A stretch of DNA of 41,356 bases from an uncultured Prevotellaceae bacterium (GCA_900318685.1 ONLL01000031.1:1-41356); one strand, 5' to 3'. Positions 15,756-25,071 are shown, numbered from the stretch's first letter. Numbers and translations are program-made. Notes: generated from the sequence alone by a model not told the origin.

Positions 15756-16874
15756 ATGAATAGAAACCTTACAAGGCTTTGTGCTCTTACAGTGGGTGCT
15801 CTGATGCTGACATCGTGCCTGGAAAGCGATGACGATACAACGGTGTATGGCGATGCCGCTATCACGAACTTCACGCTGGGCTCGCTGAACAGATATGTGC
15901 ACACTAAATCATCGAAGACGGGCAACGACACGATTGTCAAGTCAACGGTGACAGGGTCGGCCTATAAGATGAACATCGACCACTTCGGACAGCATATCTA
16001 CAACCAGGCACCCCTGCCAGTGGGCACTGACCTTCGCCATGTGGTGTGCACCATTACGGCAAAGAACGGTGGTCTGATCGCCATACAGTCGATGACGAGC
16101 GACTCGCTGAAATGGTATACGGCGACTGACTCGATCGACTTCAGTCTGCCACGCACATTTCGCGTCTACTCCACTGACGGCTCTGCTTGGCATGCCTATG
16201 TGGTAGAACTCAACATCAGCTCCACGAAGGACAGCGAACTGGACTGGACGTTGGTAAATACCAATGCAGACTGGGCTGGCTGGGAAACAGACCGCCGCCT
16301 GGTGGCTCAAGGCGACACAGTGAGTCTCGTGGCTGCAGACAGCATCGTGGGAACCTCTTCCTATGAGCGCTATATGTTCTCAGATGACGGCCGGCTGCTC
16401 TGCCAGCATGACGGAGTATGGGAGGAAGAAAAACTCGACGACAGCTCCAGCCTGCTGCCCCAGAAGGACAAGACTGCTTGCGTGAGCTGGCCTTATGTCA
16501 CGGCTGCCAATGCCGACTATGTGCTGATGGCTGGCACTCCCCGTCAGGACGATGTCAATGTGATGCGCGTCTGGCGTAAGATATGCTTCAGCGACGGTAG
16601 TGGACACTGGACATACATGCCTTTCGACGCTGGCAACCTTTATCCCCTGCCTCGTCAGGAATGGCTGTCGATGGCATACTACAAAGGAGCTGTGCTTGCC
16701 GTAGGCTCCGACCTGATCATGCGCCAGTCGCGCGACCAGGGCATCACATGGAAGAAAAACAGCAACTATACATTGCCGACAGATATGCAAGGCACAGTGG
16801 TGTCGATGGCTGTCGACAACAGCGGACGTCTGTGGCTGGCTACGAACGAAGGCCAGCTGTGGAGAAGCCGCTGA
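15756..16874 (+). CDS. DUF6242-type lipoprotein
   Basis: A 372-aa lipoprotein with lipobox LTSC (Cys21) followed by acidic residues (LESDDD), a pattern associated with surface export in Bacteroidetes. The N-terminal part (about 30-150) matches what I know of DUF6242, with GDAAITNFTLGSLNRY and the VRVYSTDGSAWHAYVVEL-like strand. The second half looks like a beta-propeller or WD-type fold (repeated SMAYYKGAVLAVGSDLIMRQS and DNSGRLWLATNEGQLW motifs). Function is unknown. The start at 15756 is chosen because the longer frame would bury the lipoprotein signal and span the promoter. It opens the envelope gene cluster, 29 bp before the PorG-like gene. Confidence 0.85.
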   Translation: MNRNLTRLCALTVGALMLTSCLESDDDTTVYGDAAITNFTLGSLNRYVHTKSSKTGNDTIVKSTVTGSAYKMNIDHFGQHIYNQAPLPVGTDLRHVVCTITAKNGGLIAIQSMTSDSLKWYTATDSIDFSLPRTFRVYSTDGSAWHAYVVELNISSTKDSELDWTLVNTNADWAGWETDRRLVAQGDTVSLVAADSIVGTSSYERYMFSDDGRLLCQHDGVWEEEKLDDSSSLLPQKDKTACVSWPYVTAANADYVLMAGTPRQDDVNVMRVWRKICFSDGSGHWTYMPFDAGNLYPLPRQEWLSMAYYKGAVLAVGSDLIMRQSRDQGITWKKNSNYTLPTDMQGTVVSMAVDNSGRLWLATNEGQLWRSR

Positions 16875-16903
16875 CCTTGGGGACGTAGAACGCATAAGAA
16901 TGC

Positions 16904-17611
16904 ATGAGACAAACGGCGAATAGTACAAGGATGAGACGGTGGGCGCTGGCAATAAGCCTGCTGCTGATTGTTGCATTGACGCCGTGGTCCACATGCCGGG
17001 CGCAGGATGACCCCGAATACCGCATGGAGATAGGTGGTGGTCTGGGACTGATGGCCTATCAGGGCGACTTCAACGGTAACCTGATGAAGGGCATGCAGCC
17101 GATGGCCGCCATAGTGGCTAAATATAAAATGAACCCGCGCATGGCATGGTCGGCGCAGATTGCCACGGGCAAGGTGAAAGGATCGTCGAAGGACGTGAAG
17201 ACCTGGTATCCTGAGATTCATGGCCAGCCGATAGACTTTTCGACGAGTCTGACAGACTTCTCCCTGCGCTTTGAGTACAACTTCTGGCCCTTTGGCACGG
17301 GCAAGGAGTACCTGGGAGCTCGACGGCTGACACCGTTCATGGCCATGGGAGCCGGGCTTGCATTCTTCGACCATGTTGCCTTTCAGGTACCCATAGGGCT
17401 GGGCGTGAAATACAAGTTGAAGGACCGCTTGAATCTTACAGCAGAGTGGATGATGCACTTCTCAGGCTCTGACAAACTGGACGGGATAAAGGATCCTTAC
17501 GACATTAAGAGCTCGGGACTCTTCAAGAACACTGACTGCTACACCACACTGCAGGTTGCGCTGACCTATGATATATGGGCCAAATGCAAGACTTGTAATA
17601 ACGACCGATAA
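16904..17611 (+). CDS. PorG-like outer-membrane protein (DUF6089 family)
   Basis: A 235-aa protein with a signal peptide (LAISLLLIVALTPWSTCRAQ) and an eight-stranded-barrel layout. The sequence YRMEIGGGLGLMAYQGDFNG near the mature N-terminus and LRFEYNFWPFG in the middle fit the DUF6089/PorG family, described as an outer-membrane component linked to type IX secretion in Porphyromonas. The same neighbourhood before uppS and bamA is common in Bacteroidales. A start at 16931 (MRRWALAI) would give a more usual signal peptide and is equally possible. No other T9SS gene is in view, so the T9SS role is not supported from the context. Confidence 0.85.
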   Translation: MRQTANSTRMRRWALAISLLLIVALTPWSTCRAQDDPEYRMEIGGGLGLMAYQGDFNGNLMKGMQPMAAIVAKYKMNPRMAWSAQIATGKVKGSSKDVKTWYPEIHGQPIDFSTSLTDFSLRFEYNFWPFGTGKEYLGARRLTPFMAMGAGLAFFDHVAFQVPIGLGVKYKLKDRLNLTAEWMMHFSGSDKLDGIKDPYDIKSSGLFKNTDCYTTLQVALTYDIWAKCKTCNNDR

Positions 17612-17656
17612 ATAGCGAATATAGAATAGTGAACTCTGATTGATGAACTGTGAACT

Positions 17657-18439
17657 ATGGACTATGAACTAGATAAAAGCCGCATCCCGCAGCACATTGC
17701 CATCATCATGGACGGCAATGGGCGATGGGCTATGGAGCGGGGACTGGACCGCAGCTTCGGCCACAAGGCTGGCGTAGAGGCTGTGAAGCGTATCACCACC
17801 GAGTGTTCGAACCTGGGGGTGAAGTATCTCACGCTCTATACCTTCTCCACGGAGAACTGGAATCGGCCAGCCTACGAGATTGAAGCAATCATGGACCTGG
17901 TGCTGAACTTCTTTGAAATGGAACTCTTCACCAAGAACAACGTGCGATTCCGCATGGTTGGCGACTTCGGCCGCCTGTCAGATAGTGTCCAGAAGAAAAT
18001 ACGCTACATGGAAGACCTCACCGCCAAGAACGACGGACTGACGATGGTAGTGGCATTGAGCTATTCAAGCCGTTGGGAGATCACCGAGGCCGTGCGACAG
18101 ATTGTCACTGAGGTCAACGACATGCAGCTCCCCCAGAATATTCTCAAGAACCTGAAGACGGGAGGCATCCGGGCAGAGGACATCACGGAGGACTTCATCA
18201 GCCAGCACCTGCAGACTAACTTCATGCCCGATCCGGAACTGCTCATCCGTACGGGCGGCGAGCTGCGCATATCCAATTACCTGCTTTGGCAGATAGCCTA
18301 CAGCGAGCTGTACTTCTGCGACACCTACTGGCCTGACTTCAGTGAGGACGACCTGCATCGCGCCATCGCCAGCTACCAGCGTCGTCAGCGCCGTTTCGGA
18401 AAGACGGAGGCGCAAGTCGAAGTGGAAGACGAACGATAA
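17657..18439 (+). CDS. uppS: Isoprenyl transferase (undecaprenyl diphosphate synthase)
   Basis: A 260-aa cis-prenyltransferase that makes C55 undecaprenyl diphosphate, the lipid carrier for peptidoglycan and surface glycans. The catalytic and diphosphate-binding motif [12 protein letters not shown] holds Asp19. Further family motifs are [26 protein letters not shown] and the C-terminal [21 protein letters not shown]. Length is normal. The 45 bp before it are made of repeated GAACT/TGAACTATG words. It is 49 bp upstream of bamA. Confidence 0.97.
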   Translation: MDYELDKSRIPQHIAIIMDGNGRWAMERGLDRSFGHKAGVEAVKRITTECSNLGVKYLTLYTFSTENWNRPAYEIEAIMDLVLNFFEMELFTKNNVRFRMVGDFGRLSDSVQKKIRYMEDLTAKNDGLTMVVALSYSSRWEITEAVRQIVTEVNDMQLPQNILKNLKTGGIRAEDITEDFISQHLQTNFMPDPELLIRTGGELRISNYLLWQIAYSELYFCDTYWPDFSEDDLHRAIASYQRRQRRFGKTEAQVEVEDER

Positions 18440-18488
18440 AGTTTCTCGAAGCTCCCTCTAAAGATGGGGAGTATAAACGAACAAAACA

Positions 18489-21233
18489 ATGAAGAGACAT
18501 CTGTCATACATATATACAGTTACCAAGCGTCCCCTCCTCGGCAGAGTCGTGGGGAGGCTCTTGCTTTTCTTTCTTCTCCTGTCCTTCGGTGAGATGAAGG
18601 CCCAGAACATCATCTTGCGACCTGACATCTCCTATGCCGGCACTCCGCGGCAAGTAGAGATAGGAGGGATGAGCGTCAAGGGCGTCACCGACTATGAAGA
18701 GACAGTACTGCTCAACATCTCTGGCCTGACGATAGGCCAAAAGATAGAGATGCCTGGACAGGAGATCACAGAAGCCGTCAAGCGCTATTGGAAGCATGGC
18801 CTGTTCTCGAGGGTGAGCATCACCGCCGACTCCCTCGTCGACTCTAAAGTCTATCTCAGCATCAACCTTGCCCTCTGCCCCCGTATCAGCAGTATCAATT
18901 ATGTGGGTGTGAAGAAAAGCGAGCGTGAAGACCTCGAGGCGAAGCTGGGTATGGCTAAGAGCATGAGCCTGACGAAGAACCTGGTAGACCGTGCAAAGAT
19001 TTTGGCAAAGAAATACTTCGACGACAAAGGCTATAAAAACGCCGAGATTGAGATCACCCAGCACGATGACGTGACAGGCAAGAACCAGGTGGTGCTCGAC
19101 GTGATCATTGACAAGAAGGACAAGATGAAGGTGCGCAATATCGTGCTCGACGGCAATGAAATGGTGAAGAGCGGTACCATCAAGGGCGGCATGTTCACCA
19201 AGGGCGCACTGGGCAAGATCCACGAAGCAGGCAAGCTGGGCAACTTCTTCAAAGCAAAGAAATACACCCCTGAGCGCTATGCGGAAGCCAAGAAGACCCT
19301 CATCGAGAAGTACAACGAGCTGGGCTACCGTGATGCCGCTGTGGTGGAGGACTCCGTATGGAACGAGGACGACAAGCACGTCAACATCTACCTGAAGATT
19401 GAGGAAGGCGACAGGTACTATATCCGCAACATCACTTGGGTGGGCAACACTGTCATCCCCACTGAAGGACTGGAACAGACGCTGGGCCTGGAGAAGGGCG
19501 ACGTCTACAACCAGAAGCTCATCGATAAGCGACTGCTCAAGGATGAGGACGGTGTGCACGACTATTATTACAATCATGGATATGTGTTCTCGCAGATTGA
19601 TCCCGCCGAGGTGAATGTCGTAGGCGACAGCATCGACCTGGAAGTACGTATCATTGAGGGACCACAGGCGCACCTGAGCAACGTGAAGATTTTCGGCAAC
19701 GACCGCCTCTATGAGGAGGTGGTGCGACGTGAACTGCGCACCAAGCCGGGCGACCTGTTCAACAAAGAGGCTCTGATGCGCTCCTATCGTGAGATTGCCT
19801 CCATGGGATACTTCGATGCCGAAACCATCAATCCCGACGTGAAGCCCGACCCGGAGAACGGCACCGTGGACATCAACTGGGAGCTGGAGCAGAAGTCCAA
19901 CGATCAGCTGGAGCTGTCGCTGGGATGGGGACAGACAGGTATCATCGGACGTGTAGGTATCAAGTTCAACAACTTTTCGCTACGCAACCTTCTGGGTAAG
20001 AACAAGCTGCACCGAGGTTTCCTTCCTGCCGGTGATGGTGAGCAGGTGGGACTGAGCTACCAGACCAACGGCCGCTATTACTCATCACTCTCAGCCAACT
20101 ACGGTACCGGCTGGTTTGGCGGTAAGCGCCCCAATGCCCTGAACATCGGAGCATACTATTCGAAGCAGAGCGACGTGTCGTCCAACTATTACAACCAGTC
20201 CTACCTTAACTCGCTGCAGTATATGTACTCCGGATACGGATACTACAATAACTACGGCTATTACAACAACTACGAGAGCTTCCTCGACGACGACAAATAT
20301 GTCAAGCTCTTCGGACTCTCGGTAGGGTGGGGAAAGCGACTGCGCTGGCCCGACGACTACTTCCAGCTGTCGGCAACGCTGGCCTACCAGCGCTACATGC
20401 TGAAGGACTGGCAGTATTTCCTAATTTCCAACGGAAACAGCAACAACCTGAACTTCTCGCTGGCACTGACGCGTACGTCGACCGACAACCCGCTCTTCCC
20501 ACGTGAGGGATCAGAGTTCTCGCTCTCAGTGACACTCACCCCGCCCTGGTCGCTCTTCGACAACAAAGACTACGAGAACCTGGCAACGTGGCAGACGTAC
20601 AACAACGACTACGACCGCTTCCAGGAGGAACAACGCGAGAAATACCGCTGGGTGGAATATCACAAGTGGAAGTTCAAGAGCCGCACCTATACCCCGCTCT
20701 CCAGCGGACAGAAATGTTTCGTGCTGATGACACGTGTGGAAGTAGGACTGCTGGGATCGTATAACAAATACAAGAAGTCTCCCTTCGAGACGTTCTACGT
20801 CGGTGGCGACGGCATGAGTGGCTACTCCACCAGCTATGCCGAGGAGACCATCGGACTGCGTGGCTATGAGAACGGATCGATATCGCTGTCGGCCAATACG
20901 CTCAGCGGTGAGCGTACGCCGGGCCGCTACAGCAGCTACGATGCCTATGCCTACGACCGCTTCACACTTGAGCTGCGCTATCCTTTTATGCTGGGCAACA
21001 CCACCATCTACGGACTAGGATTCCTCGAGGGAGGTAATGCATGGAGCAATACGCGCGACTTCAATCCCTTCGACATGAAACGCTCGGCCGGCTTCGGTGT
21101 CCGCATCTACCTGCCTATGGTCGGACTGATGGGTATCGACTGGGCCTACGGTTTTGATAAGGTCTATCAGGGAAGTGCCACCGGCCGCAAGGGAGGAAGC
21201 CAGTTCCACTTCGTGCTGGGACAGGAGTTCTAA
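18489..21233 (+). CDS. bamA: Outer-membrane protein assembly factor BamA
   Basis: A 914-aa Omp85 protein that folds and inserts beta-barrel proteins into the outer membrane. A signal peptide (cleavage after MKAQ near 38) precedes five POTRA domains to about residue 470. The last POTRA contains VVRRELRTKPGDLFNKE. The C-terminal 16-strand barrel ends in QFHFVLGQEF with the terminal Phe. The conserved lid-lock type region GGDGMSGY and YGLGFLEGGNAWS lie near the end. Residues about 565-605 form an unusual Tyr/Asn-rich segment (YSGYGYYNNYGYYNNY), probably an extracellular loop. It is followed by three OmpH/Skp chaperone genes. Confidence 0.96.
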   Translation: MKRHLSYIYTVTKRPLLGRVVGRLLLFFLLLSFGEMKAQNIILRPDISYAGTPRQVEIGGMSVKGVTDYEETVLLNISGLTIGQKIEMPGQEITEAVKRYWKHGLFSRVSITADSLVDSKVYLSINLALCPRISSINYVGVKKSEREDLEAKLGMAKSMSLTKNLVDRAKILAKKYFDDKGYKNAEIEITQHDDVTGKNQVVLDVIIDKKDKMKVRNIVLDGNEMVKSGTIKGGMFTKGALGKIHEAGKLGNFFKAKKYTPERYAEAKKTLIEKYNELGYRDAAVVEDSVWNEDDKHVNIYLKIEEGDRYYIRNITWVGNTVIPTEGLEQTLGLEKGDVYNQKLIDKRLLKDEDGVHDYYYNHGYVFSQIDPAEVNVVGDSIDLEVRIIEGPQAHLSNVKIFGNDRLYEEVVRRELRTKPGDLFNKEALMRSYREIASMGYFDAETINPDVKPDPENGTVDINWELEQKSNDQLELSLGWGQTGIIGRVGIKFNNFSLRNLLGKNKLHRGFLPAGDGEQVGLSYQTNGRYYSSLSANYGTGWFGGKRPNALNIGAYYSKQSDVSSNYYNQSYLNSLQYMYSGYGYYNNYGYYNNYESFLDDDKYVKLFGLSVGWGKRLRWPDDYFQLSATLAYQRYMLKDWQYFLISNGNSNNLNFSLALTRTSTDNPLFPREGSEFSLSVTLTPPWSLFDNKDYENLATWQTYNNDYDRFQEEQREKYRWVEYHKWKFKSRTYTPLSSGQKCFVLMTRVEVGLLGSYNKYKKSPFETFYVGGDGMSGYSTSYAEETIGLRGYENGSISLSANTLSGERTPGRYSSYDAYAYDRFTLELRYPFMLGNTTIYGLGFLEGGNAWSNTRDFNPFDMKRSAGFGVRIYLPMVGLMGIDWAYGFDKVYQGSATGRKGGSQFHFVLGQEF

Positions 21234-21237
21234 GGGT

Positions 21238-21299
21238 GATTTGAGATTTGAGAATTGAGGTTTTAGATTTGAGGTTTGAGAAATATCGGCTCTGCCGAT
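21238..21299. repeat. TTTGAG-type short repeats and hairpin between bamA and ompH
   Basis: Repeats of TTTGAGATTTGAG and related words (21238-21281) are followed by a hairpin ATCGGC/GCCGAT (21285-21299). The repeat vocabulary is the inverse complement of that at 3021-3070. There is no T-run after the hairpin, so readthrough into ompH is expected. Confidence 0.55.
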
Positions 21300-21329
21300 C
21301 GAGAATAATGAATTAGAATATAAAAAGAA

Positions 21330-21854
21330 ATGAAGATTATGAAGAAGTTGTTAATCAGCGCTGTGTGCGCTATTTGCTTCGTTGCGTCAGCGTCGGCGCA
21401 GAAATTCGCATTAATTGACATGGACTACGTCTTCAAAAACATACCTGCCTACGAGCGGGCCAATGAGCAGCTCACGCAGGTGTCGAAGAAGTGGCAGGCA
21501 GAGGTCGACGCCCTCACCACCGAGGCACAGACCATGTACAAGAACTATCAGAATGAGGTGGTGTTCCTCTCGGCCGAACAGAAGAAAGCCCGTCAGGATG
21601 CCATCATGGAGAAGGAGAAGCAGGCTGCCGAGCTCAAGCGCCAGTATTTTGGCCCTGACGGCGAGCTCTTCAAGAAACGCACTGCCCTAATGAACCCCAT
21701 TCAGGAGGAAGTGTACAATGCTGTGAAGGATGTAGCTGACCTCCGTGGCTATCAGCTGGTGCTCGACCGTGCCAGCGACGAGGGCATCATCTTTGGATCG
21801 CCGAAGATCGACATCAGCGACGAGGTGCTGCGCAAGCTGGGCTACTCGAATTAA
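21330..21854 (+). CDS. OmpH/Skp family periplasmic chaperone (first of three)
   Basis: A 174-aa protein: signal peptide ending ASAQK, then FALIDMDYVFKNIPAYERA at the start of the family domain. A long charged helical arm (about 45-115) is expected to form a tentacle-like coiled coil, and a C-terminal strand (YQLVLDRASDEGIIFG) follows. Skp-type trimers carry unfolded outer-membrane proteins to BamA, which is encoded immediately upstream. A start three codons later (MKKLLISAVC) is equally good. Confidence 0.93.
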   Translation: MKIMKKLLISAVCAICFVASASAQKFALIDMDYVFKNIPAYERANEQLTQVSKKWQAEVDALTTEAQTMYKNYQNEVVFLSAEQKKARQDAIMEKEKQAAELKRQYFGPDGELFKKRTALMNPIQEEVYNAVKDVADLRGYQLVLDRASDEGIIFGSPKIDISDEVLRKLGYSN

Positions 21855-21951
21855 TGGCGAAACGTCGCAACAGCAAAACATCGAAATAACGAAACATCGT
21901 AAAATCGAAAAACAAGAAAAATAGAAAAATAACAAACAAACAACCACAAGA

Positions 21952-22461
21952 ATGAAAAAGTTTATTATCTGCGCTATCTGCGCAATCTGCGGCTTCACCA
22001 CCGCATCGGCTCAGGCCCCGAAGTTCGGACACGTCAACACACAGGAAGTCATTCAGGCCATGCCCGAGTTTACTACGGCACGCGCTGAAATCGAGAAGCT
22101 CACTGAGCAGTATCAGAACGACCTGAAGTCGATGCAGGACGAACTGCAGAAGAAGGCCGAGCAGTTTGAGAAGGAAGAAGCCACCCTGCCCGAGAACATC
22201 AAGACCCGCCGCAATCAGGAGCTGCAGGATCTCTACAAGCGCATTCAGCAGACCTATCAGGACAACGACCAGGCCCTGGCCAAGGCTCAGCAGGAGAAGA
22301 TGCAGGCCATTACCTCTAAGGTGCTCGATGCCATCAAGGTCATCGGTCAGGAGGGCGGCTATGTCTATATCATGGAGATGGGTGCCGGCATCCCCTATAT
22401 CAGCACCACCCTTTCCACCGACCTCACCGCACAGGTGAAGGCCAAGCTGGGACTGAAGTAA
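21952..22461 (+). CDS. OmpH/Skp family periplasmic chaperone (second of three)
   Basis: A 169-aa protein with signal peptide MKKFIICAICAICGFTTASAQ, then FGHVNTQEVIQAMPEFTTA, the family N-terminal strand, and a coiled-coil arm rich in Gln, Glu and Lys (about 45-120). It is clearly paralogous to the genes before and after it. The 97-bp gap upstream is A/T-rich with repeated ATCGAAA and ACAAAC words. It probably forms homo- or hetero-trimers that hold outer-membrane clients. Confidence 0.94.
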   Translation: MKKFIICAICAICGFTTASAQAPKFGHVNTQEVIQAMPEFTTARAEIEKLTEQYQNDLKSMQDELQKKAEQFEKEEATLPENIKTRRNQELQDLYKRIQQTYQDNDQALAKAQQEKMQAITSKVLDAIKVIGQEGGYVYIMEMGAGIPYISTTLSTDLTAQVKAKLGLK

Positions 22462-22477
22462 AACCCTCATAAACTCA

Positions 22478-22534
22478 CCTCCCTTTCGGTCGAGCTCTGC
22501 TCGCTTGCTACCTGATGGACGCAAGAACGGGAGG
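22478..22534. repeat. Nested inverted repeat between the second and third ompH genes
   Basis: CCTCCC-t-TTC (22478-22487) faces GAA-c-GGGAGG (22525-22534). Inside is CGAGC/GCTCG with a TCT loop (22491-22503). It has no open frame and resembles the other C/G-rich hairpin pairs at 24925-25066. The word CGGTTATTGG is repeated twice just downstream (22571-22600). Confidence 0.5.
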
Positions 22535-22602
22535 AATAGGAATGGGGTCTGTCCAACGGTTTAGTTTCACGGTTATTGGTTATTGTATAACGGTTATTGG
22601 CA

Positions 22603-23226
22603 ATGAAGAAAGTTCTGATTACCATCGTCCTTACTGCAGCAGGGCTCAGCAGCTTTGCTCAGAGCGACACCATCGTCGTGTCACAGCCCGACTCAGTAAT
22701 AACCACAGCCACCGGCGAGCCACAGCCTCAAACCACAACCGTCGACCTGAAGCCCGCAGCCAAGACCAAGGCGCAGCCCATCTTCGGATACCTCAGCTAC
22801 GACGAGGCACTGAAGGTTATCCCCCAGTATGCCATCGTCGAGAAGCAGATGGCTGACCTGCGGCAAGCCTACGACACGGAGATGAAGCGTGTTGAGGACG
22901 ACTTCAACCAGAAGTATGAGGCGTTCCTCGACGGCCGGAAGGATTTTCCGCGCACCATCCTCCTGAAGCGGCAGACAGAGCTGCAGCAGCTCCTGCAGCG
23001 CAATCTTGAGTTCAAGGCAAAGAGCCTCGAAGAGCTGGAGAAAGCCCGGCACGAGGCTATGGTGCCGCTGCAGGGCCGCCTGGCTGAGGTCATTGCTGCC
23101 GTTGCCCGCCGCCATAAGCTGGCACTGGTGGTCAATACCGACTCCAACGCCTGCCCGTTTATCGAGCCGGCTCTCTCGCTCGACTTGAATCAGGAAGTGC
23201 AGCAACAACTCATCAGAGGCCGATGA
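22603..23226 (+). CDS. OmpH/Skp family protein (third of three, divergent)
   Basis: A 207-aa member with signal peptide (MKKVLITIVLTAAGLSSFAQ) and a Thr/Pro/Gln-rich linker of about 40 residues before the family start FGYLSYDEALKVIPQYA. The long coiled-coil arm (about 75-150) is longer than in the two paralogues, and the C-terminal LALVVNTDSNACPFIEP is altered. The ATG at 22603 is preferred to a TTG two codons earlier. The stop overlaps the murI start by 4 bp, so chaperone and racemase are translationally coupled. Confidence 0.92.
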   Translation: MKKVLITIVLTAAGLSSFAQSDTIVVSQPDSVITTATGEPQPQTTTVDLKPAAKTKAQPIFGYLSYDEALKVIPQYAIVEKQMADLRQAYDTEMKRVEDDFNQKYEAFLDGRKDFPRTILLKRQTELQQLLQRNLEFKAKSLEELEKARHEAMVPLQGRLAEVIAAVARRHKLALVVNTDSNACPFIEPALSLDLNQEVQQQLIRGR

Positions 23227-24059
23227 CTCTCACTGCCCAGCCAGGACCAATAGGCATCTTCGACAGCGGCTACGGCGGGCTCACCATTCTCGATCGCATC
23301 CGCCAGCGCCTTCCCCAGTACGACTACCTGTATTTGGGCGACAATGCCCGTACACCCTATGGACCACGCTCATTCGGCGTGGTCTATGAGTTTACGCGGC
23401 AGGCTGTGGAGCGGCTCTTCGAGATGGGATGCCACCTTGTGGTGCTGGCATGCAACACGGCGTCGGCCAAGGCCCTGCGCACCATCCAGCAGCACGACCT
23501 GCCCGGATGGGACCCGCAGCGGCGCGTGCTGGGCATCATCCGTCCTACGGCTGAGGTCATAGGCTCGCTCACCAAGAGCCGCCATGTGGGCGTGCTCGCC
23601 ACCGAAGGCACCATCAAGAGCGAGAGCTACCGGCTGGAGATCCAGAAGTTGCACCCCGACATTCGGGTCACGGGCATCGCTTGTCCGCTGTGGGTACCGC
23701 TGGTGGAGAACAATGAAATGCGCTCGCCCGGTGCCGACTATTTCGTCAGGAAATACATCATGCAGATGATGGCTGCCGACCCGCTCATCGATGCTGCAAT
23801 TCTTGGGTGCACGCACTATCCGCTGCTGATGGAGAAGATACAGCAGGCGATGCCGTCCACGGTCAGAATTGTGCCTCAGGGAGAGTATGTGGCGCAGTCG
23901 CTTCACGACTACCTCCAGCGCCATCCCGAGATGGAGCAGCATTGCTCGCGCCAGTCCACCACCCGCTACCTGACTACGGAGAACCCCGAGAAATTCAATG
24001 ATCAGGCGAGGCTGTTCCTCAACGAGGCAGTCGCTGCCGAACATATTCTGCTTGGCTAG
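23223..24059 (+). CDS. murI: Glutamate racemase
   Basis: A 278-aa cofactor-independent racemase that makes D-glutamate for peptidoglycan. Motifs: GIFDSGYGGLTIL and YLGDNARTPYG at the N-terminus. The two catalytic cysteines are Cys77 in VLACNTASAKAL and Cys196 in LGCTHYPLL. The length is normal. It is translationally coupled to the third ompH gene and lies 3 bp before the secreted EEP-family gene. Confidence 0.96.
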   Translation: MTLTAQPGPIGIFDSGYGGLTILDRIRQRLPQYDYLYLGDNARTPYGPRSFGVVYEFTRQAVERLFEMGCHLVVLACNTASAKALRTIQQHDLPGWDPQRRVLGIIRPTAEVIGSLTKSRHVGVLATEGTIKSESYRLEIQKLHPDIRVTGIACPLWVPLVENNEMRSPGADYFVRKYIMQMMAADPLIDAAILGCTHYPLLMEKIQQAMPSTVRIVPQGEYVAQSLHDYLQRHPEMEQHCSRQSTTRYLTTENPEKFNDQARLFLNEAVAAEHILLG

Positions 24060-24062
24060 TCT

Positions 24063-24926
24063 ATGAAGAAGATCATCATCACCTGTCTCATCATCATGCT
24101 GGCCGTCGTCGGCATGTGGGCACAGCCCCTGTATGTGGGGTCTTACAACATCCGCTACCAGAACAACGACGATGCCCGTGCCGGCAACGGATGGCAGCAG
24201 CGATGCCCCGTGGTGTGTGGTCAGATAGCCTTCGAGCATCCCGACATCTTCGGCACTCAGGAGGTGCTTCACGGTCAGCTTCACGACATGCTCGCCCTGC
24301 TCACCGACTACGACTACATCGGCGTGGGGCGCGACGACGGACAAACCAAGGGTGAGTACGCGGCTATCTTCTACGACAAGAATAAGTTGCGCCTGCTGGA
24401 TCACGGCAACTTCTGGCTATCAGAGACTCCCGAGAAGCCTGCCCTGGGATGGGATGCAGCCTGCATACGCATCTGTACATGGGGGAAGTTTCGCGACAGG
24501 AAGAGCAGGAAGACATTCTTCTTCTTCAACCTCCACATGGACCACGTGGGAGTAGTGGCACGACGCGAGGGAGCCAAGCTCGTCGTCGAGCGCATACGCC
24601 AGCTGGCTGGCCGTAAGCCCGTAGTGCTCACAGGCGACTTCAACGTCGATCAGAACGACGAGATCTACACTATCTTCTCATCCTCAGGACTGCTCGCCGA
24701 CACCTATACTCATGCCCGAGTGCGCTTTGCGGAGAATGGCACCTTCAATGCCTACAAGCCCAGCCGTAAGACCGACAGCCGCATTGACCACATCTTCGTC
24801 TCCCCCTCCTTCTCCGTCGACCGCTACGGCATCCTCACCAATACCTATTGGACTTCCACTGGCGATCAGGCCGACCGCCGTCTCCCCTCCGACCACTATC
24901 CCGTATTCGTACATTTGGAGTTTTAA
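24063..24926 (+). CDS. Secreted endonuclease/exonuclease/phosphatase family protein
   Basis: A 287-aa enzyme with a signal peptide (MKKIIITCLIIMLAVVGMWAQ). The EEP-fold active site is complete: YNIRYQN, FGTQEVLHGQL (metal-binding Glu), NLHMDHVG, LTGDFNVDQND, SRIDHIFVS and the terminal SDHYPVFVHL. It should be a periplasmic or secreted metal-dependent phosphodiesterase or phosphatase acting on nucleic acids, sugar phosphates or phospholipid head groups. The sequence does not say which. It is the last gene of the envelope operon, directly after murI. Confidence 0.92.
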   Translation: MKKIIITCLIIMLAVVGMWAQPLYVGSYNIRYQNNDDARAGNGWQQRCPVVCGQIAFEHPDIFGTQEVLHGQLHDMLALLTDYDYIGVGRDDGQTKGEYAAIFYDKNKLRLLDHGNFWLSETPEKPALGWDAACIRICTWGKFRDRKSRKTFFFFNLHMDHVGVVARREGAKLVVERIRQLAGRKPVVLTGDFNVDQNDEIYTIFSSSGLLADTYTHARVRFAENGTFNAYKPSRKTDSRIDHIFVSPSFSVDRYGILTNTYWTSTGDQADRRLPSDHYPVFVHLEF

Positions 24927-25066
24927 ACCCACCCCTACCCCTCCCCTTGGATGGGAGGGGAGCGGCTGCTCATGAGTACTCCGAATAAGAAGGAGCGGCT
25001 GTGCACGAATCATCAGAGAGTCATTCTCATCTCCCCTCCCCTCGGGAGGGGCAGGGGGTGGGTTTG
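24925..25066. repeat. C/G-rich inverted repeat element
   Basis: The left arm AAACCCACCCCTACCCCTCC begins inside the stop codon of the preceding gene. It faces a right arm (25045-25066) whose complement is AAACCCACCCCCTGCCCCTC. Each arm also contains its own hairpin CCCCTCCC/GGGAGGGG (24938-24960 and 25034-25052). The 80 bp between the arms have no open frame worth calling. It may act as a terminator for the envelope operon. Confidence 0.65.
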
Positions 25067-25071
25067 TGGAT

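Noticed and set aside
18504-19673. Minus-strand 389-codon frame opposite bamA
   Set aside because: bamA is unambiguous; the antisense frame has no motif or start signals.
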